A stretch of 64,000 nt of DNA from Drosophila miranda (GCF_003369915.1 NC_046674.1:16554001-16618000); one strand, 5' to 3'; shown: positions 10,323 through 23,723, counted from the stretch's first letter. The notes: generated by a model from the letters alone, not told the origin. Program-made: numbers and translations.

Positions 10323-12146
10323 GTGTGTGTGTGTGTGTGTGGTTGCGTGGGTTTTTCCTATTTTCCATATAAAATGGTAAATTTTCTTTATGTGGCCTTT
10401 GTTAGTTTTTCCACCCATGCGAAATGCTTTCATACCGTCATCCCCCTGCACCCCCCCCGCACCCCCCGGCACCCCCTTCCTCCCTTTTAACTCTCGCATT
10501 TATTCAGCAAATTCTGCAAATGTATTTACAAGGAGCTCTTCTACGGCCGTGCCGCCGCCATGTTTGTTCGCTCGCAACCTCAAAAAAACTTTCTATACGC
10601 ATTTTCCCCAAATTGCGTGGCATTTTCATCTTTTCAAAACCGACAAGTTTTTTGGCTTTTGAAAGGCATTCGAAGAGATAGCTCAGGCTCTCTCGCTTTT
10701 TGCTGTGGCATTTGCTTTTAGCTGAATTTCCCAATTGGTTTCCGCCCTGGATTTTAAAGCTTTAACTCCTGGATGGGATGGCTGGCTGGACGGAATGGCT
10801 GGCTGGACGGGATGGCTGGATGGCGCCTGTGCGCTCGCCCGGTGGCGTGTGCCTAATCAGGCAGCGTGTCCAAAGCTCGTTCATGCCTCAATGATGACAT
10901 AAGCTTAACACTTGAGCGCCGCACGCAGCAGCAATCGTAGGGGAGGGGGGGGAACAACACTTCAAAGGTTCGTTGCACCCGCCGGCGGGAGGGGGAGGGG
11001 GCCGCGGACGGGGCCAATCGAGTGCATCAAAATGTAAAAATATACTCGTGTTCTTCAAATCATCGATCCCGAACAGCAGGCCATCAATCCTCATTGTTTT
11101 CCAGACATTTCCTGGAATACTTTCTACCCCACTTTCCCATTTCCCCTCTAACCCTCCTGTATATCTTCTTGGACCCCGTCGTGCAACCTTTTGGGCCATC
11201 AATCTTATCTATATCGTATCTTTAGCCAAACCACATCCTATCTCCAGCCCAAAGCCCTCTTTAGCAGCTTTTGTCTTTCCATTCTCTCTCTGTCTCTCTC
11301 TCTCTCTCTGGCCCCACATTTGGGGCACACACAGGTGGAGCGTTGGAGACAATGTTGGGCACAGGAACCAGGAACCACGACTCTAATGTGCAGCCCGTTT
11401 CGAGCCATTTTCTATTTTTATGTGCGCACAAAACTGTAAAAACAGAGTCTGGGCAAAATAAAAACGGGAAAAAGTTGGGTGCCTGGGGGGTGGGGGGGGC
11501 ACCATAACGGTGGCCATAACAACACGGGGGCCAGAACGAGGGCCAGCGAGACAGCGAGACCAACGAACGACCAAGTTAACTGCATTTTAACGCGCTTTTC
11601 AATTTGGAACGGATATAATTTATAGACGACTGACTGGCGCGCCCCGCTTATGTGTCCCGGCTCCGAGTCCAGGTCCAGGTCCCGGGTCCGGGTCCGGGTC
11701 CACGTCCGAGGCGGATGCGGAGACGGCAGTCTGTTTGCTTGAAAATTGAACCTTGCGCTTGACTGCCTCCACTGAGGGATCCTCACAGCCTCGCTGGGGC
11801 TCTATCTGCCTGGCATATTTATCTAGATTTTGTTTTGGCCTCCAACCCCGCCCCGGCCCCGCCCCCGCCCCGCCTGCAAGGCTGTTAATGTGCAAAATTT
11901 AATAATAACGGCGGCGGTTAAAGAGTTTAATGCAAATGCAATTTAATGCAAGTTTTCCTCTGCCCCTTTGGACAGGTCCTCGCGCCACCCACGAGTCTGT
12001 TCTTAAAGACTCTCCTGCGAGGGCGGGGGCGAGGGCGACGGCGACTATTTTCTGGCCAAATTTGTCTATGACTGCAAGTGACTGCCTGTCTGCCACTCGT
12101 CTTCGTCTTGGTCCACCCGTTGCTGCCCCCGTTGCGGCCCCCTTGC

Positions 12147-12253
12147 TGCCCCTTTCCAGCCCCTTTGCTGTCCCTTTCCTGCCCCTTTCTAGCCCCTTTC
12201 TAGCCCCTTTCCTTCCCCTTTCTAGCCCCTTTCTAGCCCCCTTCCTGCCCTAT
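12147..12253. repeat. Pyrimidine minisatellite, about 10-11 bp units
   Basis: About ten imperfect copies of a GCCCCTTTCTA-like unit in tandem. Confidence 0.75.
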
Positions 12254-13795
12254 TGCCATCCTCTGCTGATGTTGAACTTTTTCCACGCTTTTCTGGCGTT
12301 CCTTTTTCTTTTTTTTTCGGCTGTCCTGTCCAGCAACGCGAACATTTTCCACTCCTTTGCAGCCACTGTCTGCGTGCTTAAATTGAACAATAACCCTAAG
12401 TTGTCGTCCTCGAAATAATATTTTCTGTGCTCTCCCATGTTGATTTCTCTCATACAAAATGTGCGTCTGCCTCTCTCTCTCTCTCTCTGCGTCTCCCTGC
12501 TGCTCTGTCTGTCTGTCTCTTTCTTGGTCTACCTTTCTTATTCACTCGGCGAACAACAGCGAAAATCGCAAAGCAATCAAATAAAATTTGAATAAAAGAT
12601 TTTTGTCTGCCGTTGATTTGCGAAAATCTACGAACAACAACGGGACTGGCAATGGCAATGCCTCGGTGGGGGGGGAGAGGGGAGTGATGGGAGGCGTTAC
12701 AACTGAAAATGAGGGGCGGCAACTTGTGAGTTTTTCCCTTTGGGGGGGAGCCTCATATACATATGTGTCTGGCGGGTTTTACCAGGAAAATGTGAGTACA
12801 GTTTTGGCCAAGTTTTATTCAAATAAAGGCAAAGGAAAGCGTCTGCCGAAGGCATTCAAGAGGCGGGCAGGAGAAGCCTCGAATGAAGATTTATTTATAG
12901 TTTTCGCTGGACTTTAGTTAAGAGCTCAATTGTTCCGTTTTATTGGAATAAAGTGCACCGAAAAATACTCTTTTTTCACCCCCCTCTTTAATTCTTTAAA
13001 GCAAATTCTTTTAGCAACCAGTTGCCCCCCGAATTTGTGGCCGAAACTTGACCCTGAACCGAGTCGGAATTTATGTTGACATTGACCTTGACCAAAATAT
13101 ACTTGAAATGCAAATTAGTGGAGACCCAGAGACCCAGTCCCAGTCCCAGACCCGAACCTGGACCCAAATAAAAAACAAAAACTCATTATAAAGCGACCCA
13201 AAACAGAAGACACCGAACCCCGCCCCAAACCCCGCCCGAACCCCTGGGAACTTTGGTCTAATTTCATTTCATACCAAATTACACCCCCCCCTCCCCCCTC
13301 TCCCCTCCTACCGCCCCCAAAACGATGACGTCACCAAGGCGAAGAAGAAATACGGAAGCCAGGAGCCAAAACCTAATTAGCCACTTGCTGTCGTCGCCCT
13401 CCTCCCCCCCCCCCCTGTTCTCCCCCGCCGCCGCCGCCCTGCCATCATTTTCAGTGTCACGGGCGGGGGTGGAGGCAGCACCCCCCGCCCAGCGAAGGCT
13501 GACCCAAAGAAGGGACCAACTGTCCTTTGGCCAAAAGGAAAAGGCGGCGAAGAGAAAAAAAAGTTTATTAACACGCGAAAAAGGCCACAAAGAGAGAGAG
13601 GGAGAGAGGGGAGGAAGAGGGGGATATTTACGCATTGCACAGAGGAGGAGGATGAGGGGTGTGTGGGGGGTGGGGGTGGGGGATGACCTCGTTACGAAAG
13701 TGTTGAAAATGCCGCTGACCGCAAATTGAGGCTGCGATGCGCTGCGGCCCGGGGGTCAAAGTTTGCTGCAAGTGTCGGCCGCTAATATAATTAAC

Positions 13796-13981
13796 ACTCT
13801 CTCTCTCTCTCTCTTTCTCCCTCTCCCTTTCTCCCTCTCTCTCTCTTTCTCTTTCTCCCTCTCTCCCTCTCTCTCTGTCTCTCTCTGTGGTACTCTCTTT
13901 GCCAACCGCTCTCTTGCTCTCCCTCTCCCTCTCTCTCTCTCTCTGTGTGCGCCTCTCTCTATCTCTCTTTCTCTCTTTCTC
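13796..13981. repeat. Long (TC)n-rich polypyrimidine tract
   Basis: About 186 bp almost wholly of C and T on the plus strand, mostly CT dinucleotides with CCCT interruptions. The minus strand is therefore GAGA-rich, a pattern bound by GAGA factor in flies; binding is inference. Confidence 0.85.
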
Positions 13982-15753
13982 GCCACCGAGGCGGCAGAGC
14001 AATTTGCCGTCACTTGGAACAGGCGCCCAGCAAACGCCAAAAGACGTCAAAAGTTTTTAATTAAATTTTGCTGCCGACTGGAGGCGTGGCTAGACGTGGC
14101 TGTGTATCTGTGTATCTGTGTGCGCTGTCCTTGCCCCTGAGCCGGAGCGTGTGTGTGTGTGTGTGCGAGTGCCGGGCTGTAGGTGTGAATGGGCCACAGA
14201 GTTGGCTGCCAAGAAGGTGGCAGGCGAACAGGAACTGAACCTGGAAATTATCCAAGGAGAAGGCAAGGACTTGAGGGGGGAGAGGGAGGGAATTTAACAA
14301 TTAATGGAAGAGCGGCGACCTCTTGAGAGCTCTTGAGATGGATCATTTCTCTAGATGGACAGCCCAAAGGCGTTTCAAGGAGCAAAAAGTACACACTTAA
14401 TCCTTGAAATACATTACACACGACTCTGGGCATCAATTACAAGAGTAACAGTGGCCGTAAACCCCATAATAATCCACCACTTGACTGGGGACGCTCCTGT
14501 AACACGCAATTACCATTCATTCGAGAGGGAGAGGGGCAGGGAAGAGGGGCAGGGGCAGGGGAGGGCAGGGCAGGGCTGCAATTAAAATGGCAAAATGGCA
14601 ATCCCTCCGGCAGGCCTGACACACGGACAATGCAAATTAGCACTTATGCCGTTCGATTATTGCCAATTGCCAATCGATTGGCGGCGGCAGGGGCGACCCA
14701 AAACCGATGTCCTGTGTGGCAGGAGGCCCGTCCTTGGCCCTACCCTCTCGAGGGTATCTGTTGCGAGGCATTTGCATAATTTGCATATAATTCTCTGTCG
14801 CACAGTTAGAAAAATATCCGCATGACAAAAGCCAGGACAGGCAGGACAGGCAGGACAGGCCTGCCGCCTGGAGACAGCGAAAGGGTTCGCTCTTGCGGCG
14901 TGTGAAAATTTCAAGACAGCTGCCACGAATGCCGCTCCTTCACACACCTTCGGAGCACAACCTTCCATTATCCTTCGACTGCAGTCTATAAATATCCAGG
15001 CTCTGGCATTGACAGGCTCCGCTGCGGCGGTTAAAACTTTTCCACGCGGCCAAAGTTTTCACGCAGCGACAGCTTAAAACAATAAAAAGTAGCCCCCCCC
15101 CGGAAAAACAGGGAAAAGGGCAAGGGGCAAGGGGCAGGGGGCAAGGGGCAATGGGGCAAACAAAGTTAGCGAATCATTTGGCATTTTGCGACAACTTGCC
15201 GAAGCATTTAAAGTTTTGGCTGCCACGAAAATGAACTACGTGGCGGAAAATGACACCCAAGACTGTCCGAAACGGGTCAAGGGGGGGGGATATGGCCAGA
15301 TCTAGGGACAAGAAGTGATCCCTAATGAATGGAAAGCAGTTTTAGAAAGGAGAAGAACAGGCCAGGGCTAGCTCGGGGCCGCCTTTCGCCATGAAGCCAC
15401 AGCTGGAAGCCGCAGCCAAAAGGCAACCTGTAGGCCCCAACCGCACCGCTGCACCGCTGCACCGCTGCACCGCTGCACCGCACAGTTGAGCAAATTTCAA
15501 TTTCAGGCATCATAAACTCGCGTCGAGAATTGCCGAAATTGAAATGGGCCCGAGACAAAGGCACATATCGGTTGGTTGGCTCGCTGATTCGGATGCCAAT
15601 TAACACGCCATAAAACCGGGAGTCGACTCGAGTGGAGTGGAGCTACGGCAAACGGTAGCGCATTGCAATTAGCCAGGCTAATTAAGTCGCGCCCATGAAT
15701 AGGTAGGAGCCGAAAACGTGGCTTATAATGAGCCAATTTGCATGTTTAAGAGC

Positions 15754-15797
15754 GCATTAAGGCATTAAGGCATTAAGCATTAAGGCATTAAGGCATT
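15754..15797. repeat. GGCATTAA minisatellite
   Basis: Five to six tandem copies of a 7-8 bp unit GGCATTA(A), with one shortened copy. Confidence 0.75.
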
Positions 15798-18420
15798 CAA
15801 TGCCTTCCACTGTCAAACAGAAGGCAAAGAGGCCATTGCGTTCCATTGCATTCCAGGGCTAAACAGGAATCCCCCCCCCCCCCCTCGGGGATGGCCTATA
15901 AATTTCGGCACTCGGCCATGTCCAAATATGTGGCTGCCACATGCAACCCCCATGTGAGGGGCGATTCCTTTCCGTTGCAGACATTCGTTTGGCCAAAACA
16001 AAAGCAGGGAACAGGGGGCAGGGGGGCAGGGGGCAGTCACATTTGGGCCAGTGGCTATTTGGCCAGCCATTTGTCTGCCGCAGACACAGCGATGACGATA
16101 CCAAATGACGACGGGGCGTGCATTTTGTTTGCCGAGAAACCCAAAAGGGGAAACGGCAATGGTTTTTGTTGCTTTGTTTTTTTTGGGGGGATGGGGGGGG
16201 AAGCCAACTTATGATTAATTGCCCCTTGCAGGCGCCGGTCCAACCTCCATTTGAAGACCAAAGACCCAAGAACTTCACTTGTTAATGCAAAAAAATTAAC
16301 GCAAATTATTTCAACGCATGCTGCAAATGATGGCCTCCCCGGGGGGCGTGACGGTGGGGCAAAGAACCGTATTTAGTTGGTAATTAAAATTGATGCGAGA
16401 GAGCGGAAAGCGAAAAAAAAAGGTTGCCATGGAAAAGGTCTTTAAAGACGATCAGCAGATTAAATGCTTAAATGCTTAAAAGCCACAACGCAAGATGCCT
16501 CAAATGATTGGCTACACCCGTGCCCCCCGTGCCCCCGTGCCCCCCCGTTCGGTGGCCAATTGAATCATCATTATTGGAACCATTGAGGGCCTCGCTCCCA
16601 CTTCAGATCGCTGAATGGAGCTGCACTTCAGCCGGCAGACGGCAAGCTGGTTACTAATTTTTTGCAATTGTATCTACGGGATATCCCATCCAGAGCTGCC
16701 ACTTGTAATTGTATCAATGCTTGAAGCAGCGGCAACGGCAGCGGCAGCGGCAGCGGCAGCTCCCAATCAACCGCACTAATGAAGCCCATTCAAAGTGCAA
16801 TGATATACTATACTCGTATCTAACCAGCAGCCCCCCCCCCCGCACCCCCCCTACTACGGCTTGGCGTCGATTTTAATGGGCGCGAATATTAATGAAATTT
16901 CCATTGCATTTGGCCAGGCCAAAAGAAGCAGCAAGGGAGAGAGAGGGAGATAGAGAGAGAGAGAGCTGGAATACTCTTGTCAGCATAATTATGAGCCAGC
17001 CCCTCCCTCCGCCCCCCTGCTGGCGATGAATGTCTATCCAGCCATCCATCCATCTATCTATCTCCTGCTGCTGCGATTTTTCTGTAATTATTTGAATACC
17101 CTGGAGGGAGGGGGGGGTTGATGGTTCCAAGGCTCCTTCGCACAGGGTATCAAATGTGGCCAGGTTTGTTTTCCATATTTGCAATATGGTGGGAGAAGGG
17201 GGTTGGGGGCGTGGCAGCGGCCATGCGAAACCCTCTTTTGGGCAGCGTTTCGCGCCAAAGTTAAAGTGCAGCTGTGGCTGTGGCTGTGGCTGTGGCAGTG
17301 GCTGCCTCTGTGTTGCATGCTTCAATGCATATCCACTTGCCGAGCAGCCAACCAAGAGCTCGAGGGGCAGTGGCAAAATGGAGTTGTTGTTGCTGCCGCT
17401 GCCGCTGCCGCCGCCGCCGCTGTTGTGGCAATACCTTGAAGTACGAGAATTATTTTCGCTTTTCTTTATTTCCATGTTGCCATAATTGCGTCGTCGTCTC
17501 CCTGCCCCTCGCCTGCTGCAATTCTTTCATCAAAGTGCGCCTCATCAGCGTGGAAAAAAAACTGCTCCCCATCTGCGAGGGGGGGTGGGGGGAGGGGAAA
17601 ACCTCTTCATACACTTCTCTCTCTCTCTCTCTCTCTCGCTGGTTCGCTTTTCCGCGCGGTAATTAAAGCAAACTGTGAATTTTTTTCGGCGCTTTTCAGA
17701 GCTGTAATTAAAAATGGCAAAAGTTTTGTTTTTGTTTTTTTGCTTTTTTTCCCTCGCCTTTTGTTGCATGCAACAGCGGCAGCCAGTACCCTGTGTGTGT
17801 GTGGGAAAAAAACCGCGTCAAAAGCAACGGAAATGCAATGGAACGGACTCTCGACCCTCATCCCGATTCAGACCCCCCCCCCTGCCCCCCTGCCCCCCAG
17901 GAGTCCTTTGCTCCAGGGCCCTTGTCTGAGGAGGGGCCTTGGCTGGGTTTTCCATCTCCACTTCCTTCACATTTGTGCAGTTTCTCTCTCTGTTTTTTTT
18001 TTCTCCCTGGCATTGATATGGCAAAAGTTGTTGGATTGCTGTTGTTTCATTGGCGCTATGGGATTTATGGGGTTCCGTCTAGTTATGACCGCAAAATCAG
18101 CTTAAAGCCAAAGGCGGCCACAAGGGCTTAAGGCAGGCGACTATTTTGGCGGGGACTTTAAGGCAAGACAATAGAGGCCTCCAAAGGCCGCATCAATCAA
18201 TACCCTTTCGCCATCATTTACATCCAATCAGTCGGTGTCCTTCCCGCTGTCAGTGCCGACACTTGTTAAGAAACCTCTCACCTCCCAGGAGCCCAAAAAG
18301 CCAAACCGTCAATCAGCGGAGCCCAAAAGGAAACGTCTCTGACTGCCAACTAGCCATAAATATGAGTGCGAGTGCGGTTTGGGGCCGAAATACAAATTAA
18401 ATTAAGCAACGAGGAGGCGG

Positions 18421-18523
18421 GAGAGGGGAGACGGGAGATGGGAGGCGAGAGATGGGAGACGGGAGACAGGAGACTGGAGACAGGAGACAAAAGGCAGACG
18501 CAGACGCAGACGCAGACGCAGAC
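18421..18523. repeat. GGGAGAC / GCAGAC minisatellite
   Basis: About a dozen imperfect GGGAGAC-like units, passing into five perfect GCAGAC units at the right end. Confidence 0.75.
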
Positions 18524-20000
18524 TTGCAGCAATTTACAGAAAAACTGCCAACAAATCAAATTGCCATAAAACCCAGGAAAAAGGAGCGGCAGGAGATCTC
18601 AATGCTCTCTGGCCAGGCCAATTCCCGCGTTGACAATTGCGGTGGCGGTGGCGGTGGAGGAGGCGGCGGTGGCGGTTGGCTGCTGAGTAAATAATTTCGT
18701 CTTGGCCATAAAAAGGCTGACAAAGAGCCAGTCAAGGAACCAGGAGGGGAGGGGGGGGAGCAGGCCAGTGGATCAGGCCTGTCAATTGCTTGGGAGATTG
18801 ATGCCCCTGGATAATAGCGACGCGAACAATTTGCGGACGACAACACGCCACAATCTCAGAGCCAGAGGCTCAGAGGCAGACTCCAGCGGTGGTCCCTGCC
18901 ACAGAGAAAAAGAGACAACTGAATGACAACTCTTTAGCCTGTCTCCACCAGAGAGAGACGACTCTCCTCTCCACACTCCACACTCTCCTTAGCGACGCGG
19001 TAACGGGATTTCTTGAGCAAGTTATTTGCCCAAAAATGGTCAACGACCGGCGGCGGCGGCTGCAAAACGGACGAAGTGTTGACGTGGCTCAGACGGGTGA
19101 CAACGGCGCATGCGTGACACCCCCAGAGACAGGGAGACCGCAGTCCAGCGGCCGCCGAAGGTGGGGGGCAATCACAGAAAGACGCAGCAGCCACAGATGG
19201 AGCTGGGGCAAAGGAACAATTGGGGAATGTTGTCGTGTCGCTGGAACTGATATGGTAAACAATCCAATGGCAATCCTCCTGGACTCCTGGACTCCGACTT
19301 GGACTTGCGACAAATTTCCCATCTGTCCCCAGCTCAATTAGCCATCAAGATCGGGGGCTGACTGGCTGACTCCATCGTCTCTTCGGTGTGGAACAGCTGC
19401 GGCTAGACAGACCTAGACAAAGGCCGCATTGTTCTTGCCACAGGATGCAATAAAACGCAGTCAAAGCAGGTGCATGCCCCATTCCCATCTGTAGCTTGAA
19501 CTCTTGCACTCCTTCTCTCCCGTCTCTCCCCCATTTCCCATCAAATGCTGGGGCCAGCGCCAGGGCCAGGGCGTTCTCTCAACATGTTGCCAAGTCATTA
19601 ACTTGAGCCTGTTTCTGGCTCCTTTGTTGCCTGTTTGTGATTACACCAGGGCTATGGCTATGGCGGGGGGGGGGCGGGGCGGCAACAAAAGGCGGCCAGG
19701 ACATGGACATGGACATGGATATGTCGCTGCTGTTGCCTGTTGTTGCGCCTTGAGCGTTTAGGCCATTTGAAAATTGCAGCAACAGCAGCAGGGTTGCAAG
19801 CAGTGGAGCCACCACTTTGGCCAGCCCTCTTGCCTCATTCCATCTCTGTCCCTGTCCCTGTCTCTGTCCCTCTCTCCGTCTCGTTCTGTTCGTGCCACCA
19901 GCGGCAGCGCCATTGTCTCGTCTCTGTATGCGTTTCTTGCTCATGTGCGAATTTTTTTATGGCTTAAAGAAAACAACCCCCAAGTGGCACCGAGTGGCAG

Positions 20001-20051
20001 ACACACACACATGGACACACACACGTGTGTGTGTGTGTGTGTGTGTGTGTG
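20001..20051. repeat. Inverted CA / TG dinucleotide tract
   Basis: A CA tract meets a TG tract head-on at 20024/20025, giving a perfect 20-bp palindrome that can extend further if four bases bulge. It could extrude as a hairpin. Confidence 0.85.
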
Positions 20052-20403
20052 GCAATGTCAACTGGGGCGTCTACAAGCTGCTAAGTGCACTTGCCCAGCA
20101 TTTCTTTTTCTTTGCCACATCTAATGGGCGTGTGTGGGGCATGGGGTGGCGGAGGGGGGGATTGAATGAATACATAATGCCCTGCACTTGAGGCGGACGT
20201 CGTCTCCGACTCTTCTTTCCTTCTTTGCGACAAAAGCAAGCGGCTAATTCAGATGCCAGCCCCACAGCCCCCCCCCAAGCCTTTGAATCCCCTCCTCCAG
20301 GGCCCGAGTCCGTCAGATAAATGCATTCTCTAAATGTTGCAAAAACCCAGGCCACTCTCACTCTTACGTGCAACCCTTCCACGCCTCCTTGGAGTGCTTG
20401 TCC

Positions 20404-20404
<1 letters not shown>

Positions 20405-20434
<30 letters not shown>
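20405..20434. repeat. (TG)n microsatellite
   Basis: Fifteen uninterrupted TG units. Confidence 0.9.
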
Positions 20435-20435
<1 letters not shown>

Positions 20436-20783
20436 CTTCCGTTGCCAGTCGGCCGGAAAGTAATTAAAATCTGCGCTTAAGTGCAGCTCTTCAAAATGCA
20501 GGCTGCAACAAAAAAAAACACAAAAATTCACAAGAAATGGAAACAGTAGAAGGAAAGGCAGTGTGGGGGGGGGGGGGTTCTAAGAGGCGTAGAGGGCTTG
20601 TGGTGGTGGGGGGGTGCAGCGCTTTCTTAAATCCGCCAGAAAATAGTGAATAATTTGGAACGAACTAAAGCCCTGCCACTTGGGAGGCGACCTCTGGAGT
20701 CTAGGAAATCTAAACGCCGAAAATGGAAAGCATAGAAAATAGAGAACATCGAAAATATCCTTGATAGTCTTTCAACGGCCCAC

Positions 20784-20795
20784 TAGCGCCATCTG
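20784..20795 (-). promoter_or_regulatory. CTCF-like core motif
   Basis: Minus strand reads CAGATGGCGCTA, matching the fly CTCF core AGRKGGCGC. The same 10-base core TAGCGCCATC(T) recurs at 36229 and 44738. Core match only; flanks do not fit the full matrix. Confidence 0.3.
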
Positions 20796-21299
20796 TGCGG
20801 CCGAAAAACCGTTCCCACCGCCTTAGCACGGACACACCTCCACTGGGAACAGTCCGTGGAACATCGCACGGCCGCCACACACACCACCACAAACCAGGGG
20901 CGATGGAGTGCTCGTCGCATGCGATGAGAACATCGCATGAGTGGCGGCTCAAGTGCTACCCCTGCGGAGTGAAACTCAAGTGCTACCCCTCCCGAAAAGA
21001 ACTCAACTCAAGAGCGAACGGAGGGGCAACACGAAGAACGAGTGCAACTCCGAACAGCCCTGCGCCTCAGTCCTTGCTGTGGCACTGAGGCCGTCTATGT
21101 ATTAGCCATCCTGACAGCTGTGCTAATTAATCCAAAAGTTGCAATTGAACAGAGGAATAAATGAATAAAGAATTGCCATTGGGGTTGAGGGGGGGGAGTA
21201 CATAGGAAGTGCGCAGGAGAGTGTCCCGTCCCCCCAAAGGGAACTTGTTCTGCCTTCAGACTGTATTCAAAATTGAATAATACAGATTTTATAGCTTTA

Positions 21300-21947
21300 T
21301 TACACGTCAAGTGCTAGGGAAAATGATAATAATTTTTATATAATATTATGATATTAGGATTTTCATGGAAACATCTTAAAAGACTAATCGATTGTGCGAA
21401 TCTGAACTTCAGGAACAGGTTTAGGTACAGATCAATGCCGACGAGCAAGCCCCTCAATGGTTCTGCTGGTGTCTTGCACTTTTCCATCCTGACCCTTGAT
21501 CGAATTTGAGCGCATGATAATGGGGCTTTTCTTTGTCCATAGCACCAATCAGCACTTTCGGATGAGCGGACTATTCGAATGAGAGACGAGACAAAGTAGA
21601 TCAAAGCATTCTTGATTTTGTTTACATTTTCTATGGGATATTTGGATAATATTTGGTCTTAAAAAAATACTAAAATCGCGACTAAAAAATGGCGGGTAGT
21701 GGCAGGAAGATGAAAAATACTTCACCACCATTTCGCTTACATACTAAATATACAAAAATAATTATATAAAAATTGGACGAGCCGTTTTGGGAGGAGTTCA
21801 AACACAAAAACCGTGACACGAGATTTCTATATATTAAAATTTAAAGATATCATTTAATAACTTTAGCCAAAGATTTATTTAATTTATTTTGTATTCATTC
21901 CCAGCGCTACAAGCTTAAACTTTTAATCATTATATATTATAAATATT
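21300..21947. other. AT-rich, probably transposon-derived sequence
   Basis: Base composition shifts sharply to AT here. A stretch near 21771-21792 (GGACGAGCCGTTTTGGGAG) resembles TGTCGAGCCGCTTGGGAG near 42664-42682 inside a dispersed repeat, which suggests shared repeat ancestry. No coding frame is convincing. Confidence 0.45.
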
Positions 21948-22228
21948 ATTATTATTTTATTATATATTAAAATGATTTACTTAAATCAAAGACTTGGCCA
22001 TATATATTTAACATTTTTATGATATATTTTTATAAGCTTACATTATATTCCTGCTAATTTAAATTTCTTTTATTGTGTTTTTTTAATTTTTTGTAATTTC
22101 TATAAATTATTTTCTAATATTATTTGTATTGATTTCTTAAAAACTCTTTCCTCCCGAGCAAATCCTTTGAGTCCTGGGCCATACGTTTTTTTTGCTGCCA
22201 GGTAAATCGTTTCTAAACTTTGAAAAAT
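21948..22228 (+). repeat. AT-rich tandem duplication, copy 1
   Basis: About 280 bp, repeated at 22281-22550 in the same orientation with only scattered differences. This copy has about 11 extra bases (CTGGGCCATAC) near its right end. Both copies end in GCTGCCAGGTAAATCG followed by a T/A-rich stretch. Confidence 0.85.
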
Positions 22229-22280
22229 TTATTTAATTTATTATTTATTAGTTTATTTATTATTTATTATAATTATAATT

Positions 22281-22550
22281 ATTATTATTTTATTATATAT
22301 TAAAATTATTTACTTAAATCAAAGACTTGGCCATAAATATTTAACATTTTTATGATCTATTTTTATAAGCTTACATTATATTCCTGCTAATTTAAATTTC
22401 TTTTATTGGGTTTTTTAATTTTTTGTAATTTCTATAAATTATTTTCTAATATTATTTGTATTGATTTCTTAAAAACTTTTTCCTCTCGAGCAAATCCTTT
22501 GAGTCCGTTTTTTTTGCTGCCAGGTAAATCGTTTCTAAACTTTGAAAAAT
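22281..22550 (+). repeat. AT-rich tandem duplication, copy 2
   Basis: Direct repeat of 21948-22228 with high identity by eye. The copies are separated by about 50 bp of TTTATTA repeats, which may have aided the duplication. Confidence 0.85.
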
Positions 22551-22560
22551 CATTTAAAGA

Positions 22561-23717
22561 AATCACAAAACCCTAAAATATGAATTCCAACTTTCTTTAC
22601 ATAATTCAATCGTTTGAAGCGAGAAATTATTGTAATGCCCGTGGACCTGTGGATATCTGGATTAATTTCAACTTTATTTCATTGGCGAAGGCGAAGTGCT
22701 CCCTCGACGGAGAAATGCCAAAGAGTTTTCAATATGTTGCAAACATTTTCTACATTTCCAAAAAGTTTTTCCTGCCAGCCGCACGCCGCAGCTGGCGGGG
22801 CAAAAGTTGCCAGTGGCAAGAACAAAAAAAAAACACACACACACAAGCCCCAACCGAGCCCAGAGAAAATCTTCACCATCCGTCCGTATCCGTATCCCGT
22901 ATCCTGCATTCGCTTCGGGCACAAGCTCAATTCTCAAATGCAAGCTGCAAATGAGCAAAAAATTGTCAGTCCACCAGGAGGGGGGCTGGGGGACTGGGGG
23001 ACTGGGGAAAACTGTGAAAATTGAAATGAAAATTACCCATTGTGGCAGAAGCAACAGCAGCAGCGGCAGCGGCAGCGGCAGCGGCATTTCAATTTGAGCT
23101 GCCATTTTGCACGTGCCCCGAGAAGGATTCCTTGGCTTCCTTTCTTCATTTGCCTCGTCCTTGTCCGGTCCCCTCCCCCCCTTTATGGTCCATGGATGGG
23201 CTGCCTGGGCACTGCCCCCCCCACCCATAATCTTGGCCAAATGCCGTCGTCGACGTCTTGCACTTTATTCATGGCCCTGGTCCACGTCCGACTTTATTAG
23301 TTATTTTCCGCTCAATTTGTGTTCTCTGGGAGGCAGGATAACAAGAAAAATTATTTTCATTTCATTCAACACATTCATGATGGCCCCCAAGAATGTCCTT
23401 CGTGGAGCTACCACCACACCTTTTCCCGCCTTTAGCGCCCGGACAGAGACATCTTTTGTTGCAATTCACGTTGATTAGCGCCCGATGAAGGTCGCAGTCC
23501 GTGCACGCCACCTCCTCCCCCTCCTACCCCTCCAGTCCCGGCCTGGGAACCCACTCAGCTGCCGACTGGGATTGGGAGGGGGAGTGAAAAGTTGACGGCT
23601 AATTACATTGGCAGTCGGTAGCTGTTTGAAAAGTTTACGCACAATTATCAACACTCTTCGAGGCGTCGCATGATGGGGCACAAAAACTTAACAGACACGC
23701 CCCAAAAGTCCCTGCCA
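22561..23717. other. Non-coding, upstream of the odorant receptor gene
   Basis: No supported gene. It contains a GGCAGC run near 23055-23085. It probably includes the receptor's regulatory region, but no specific site besides the TATA box is identifiable. Confidence 0.5.
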
Positions 23718-23723
23718 TATAAA
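23718..23723 (+). promoter_or_regulatory. TATA box of the Or67c-like gene
   Basis: TATAAA lies 75 bp before the chosen ATG (23793). A start site about 30 bp further on would give a 5' UTR of about 45 bases. Confidence 0.55.

Larger units (their letters stand above)
10323..15999. other. Non-coding, simple-repeat-rich stretch
   Basis: No supported gene. It contains GGATGGCTGG repeats near 10780-10825, a GGTCC-rich patch near 11660-11705, a CCCCTTTCTAG minisatellite at 12147-12253, a 186-bp TC tract at 13796-13981, a GGGCAAG repeat near 15115-15150, a GCACCGCT repeat near 15446-15480 and a GGCATTAA minisatellite at 15754-15797. Open frames across these are low-complexity. Confidence 0.55.
16000..21299. 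other. Non-coding stretch with scattered simple repeats
   Basis: No supported gene. It holds TGTGGC units near 17266-17300, a TC tract near 17614-17640, a GGGAGAC minisatellite at 18421-18523, a GGTGGC run near 18640-18680, a CA/TG palindrome at 20001-20051 and a TG tract at 20405-20434. A non-repetitive patch at 20780-21090 contains a CTCF-like core and a locally duplicated TCAAGTGCTACCCCT. Confidence 0.55.

Noticed and set aside
16873..17475. 200-codon minus-strand frame
   Set aside because: Low-complexity; made of microsatellites giving Gly/Ser, Pro/Gln and Ser/Leu repeats.
21314..21604. 96-codon minus-strand frame in AT-rich DNA
   Set aside because: No domain or codon bias; most likely chance or repeat-derived.
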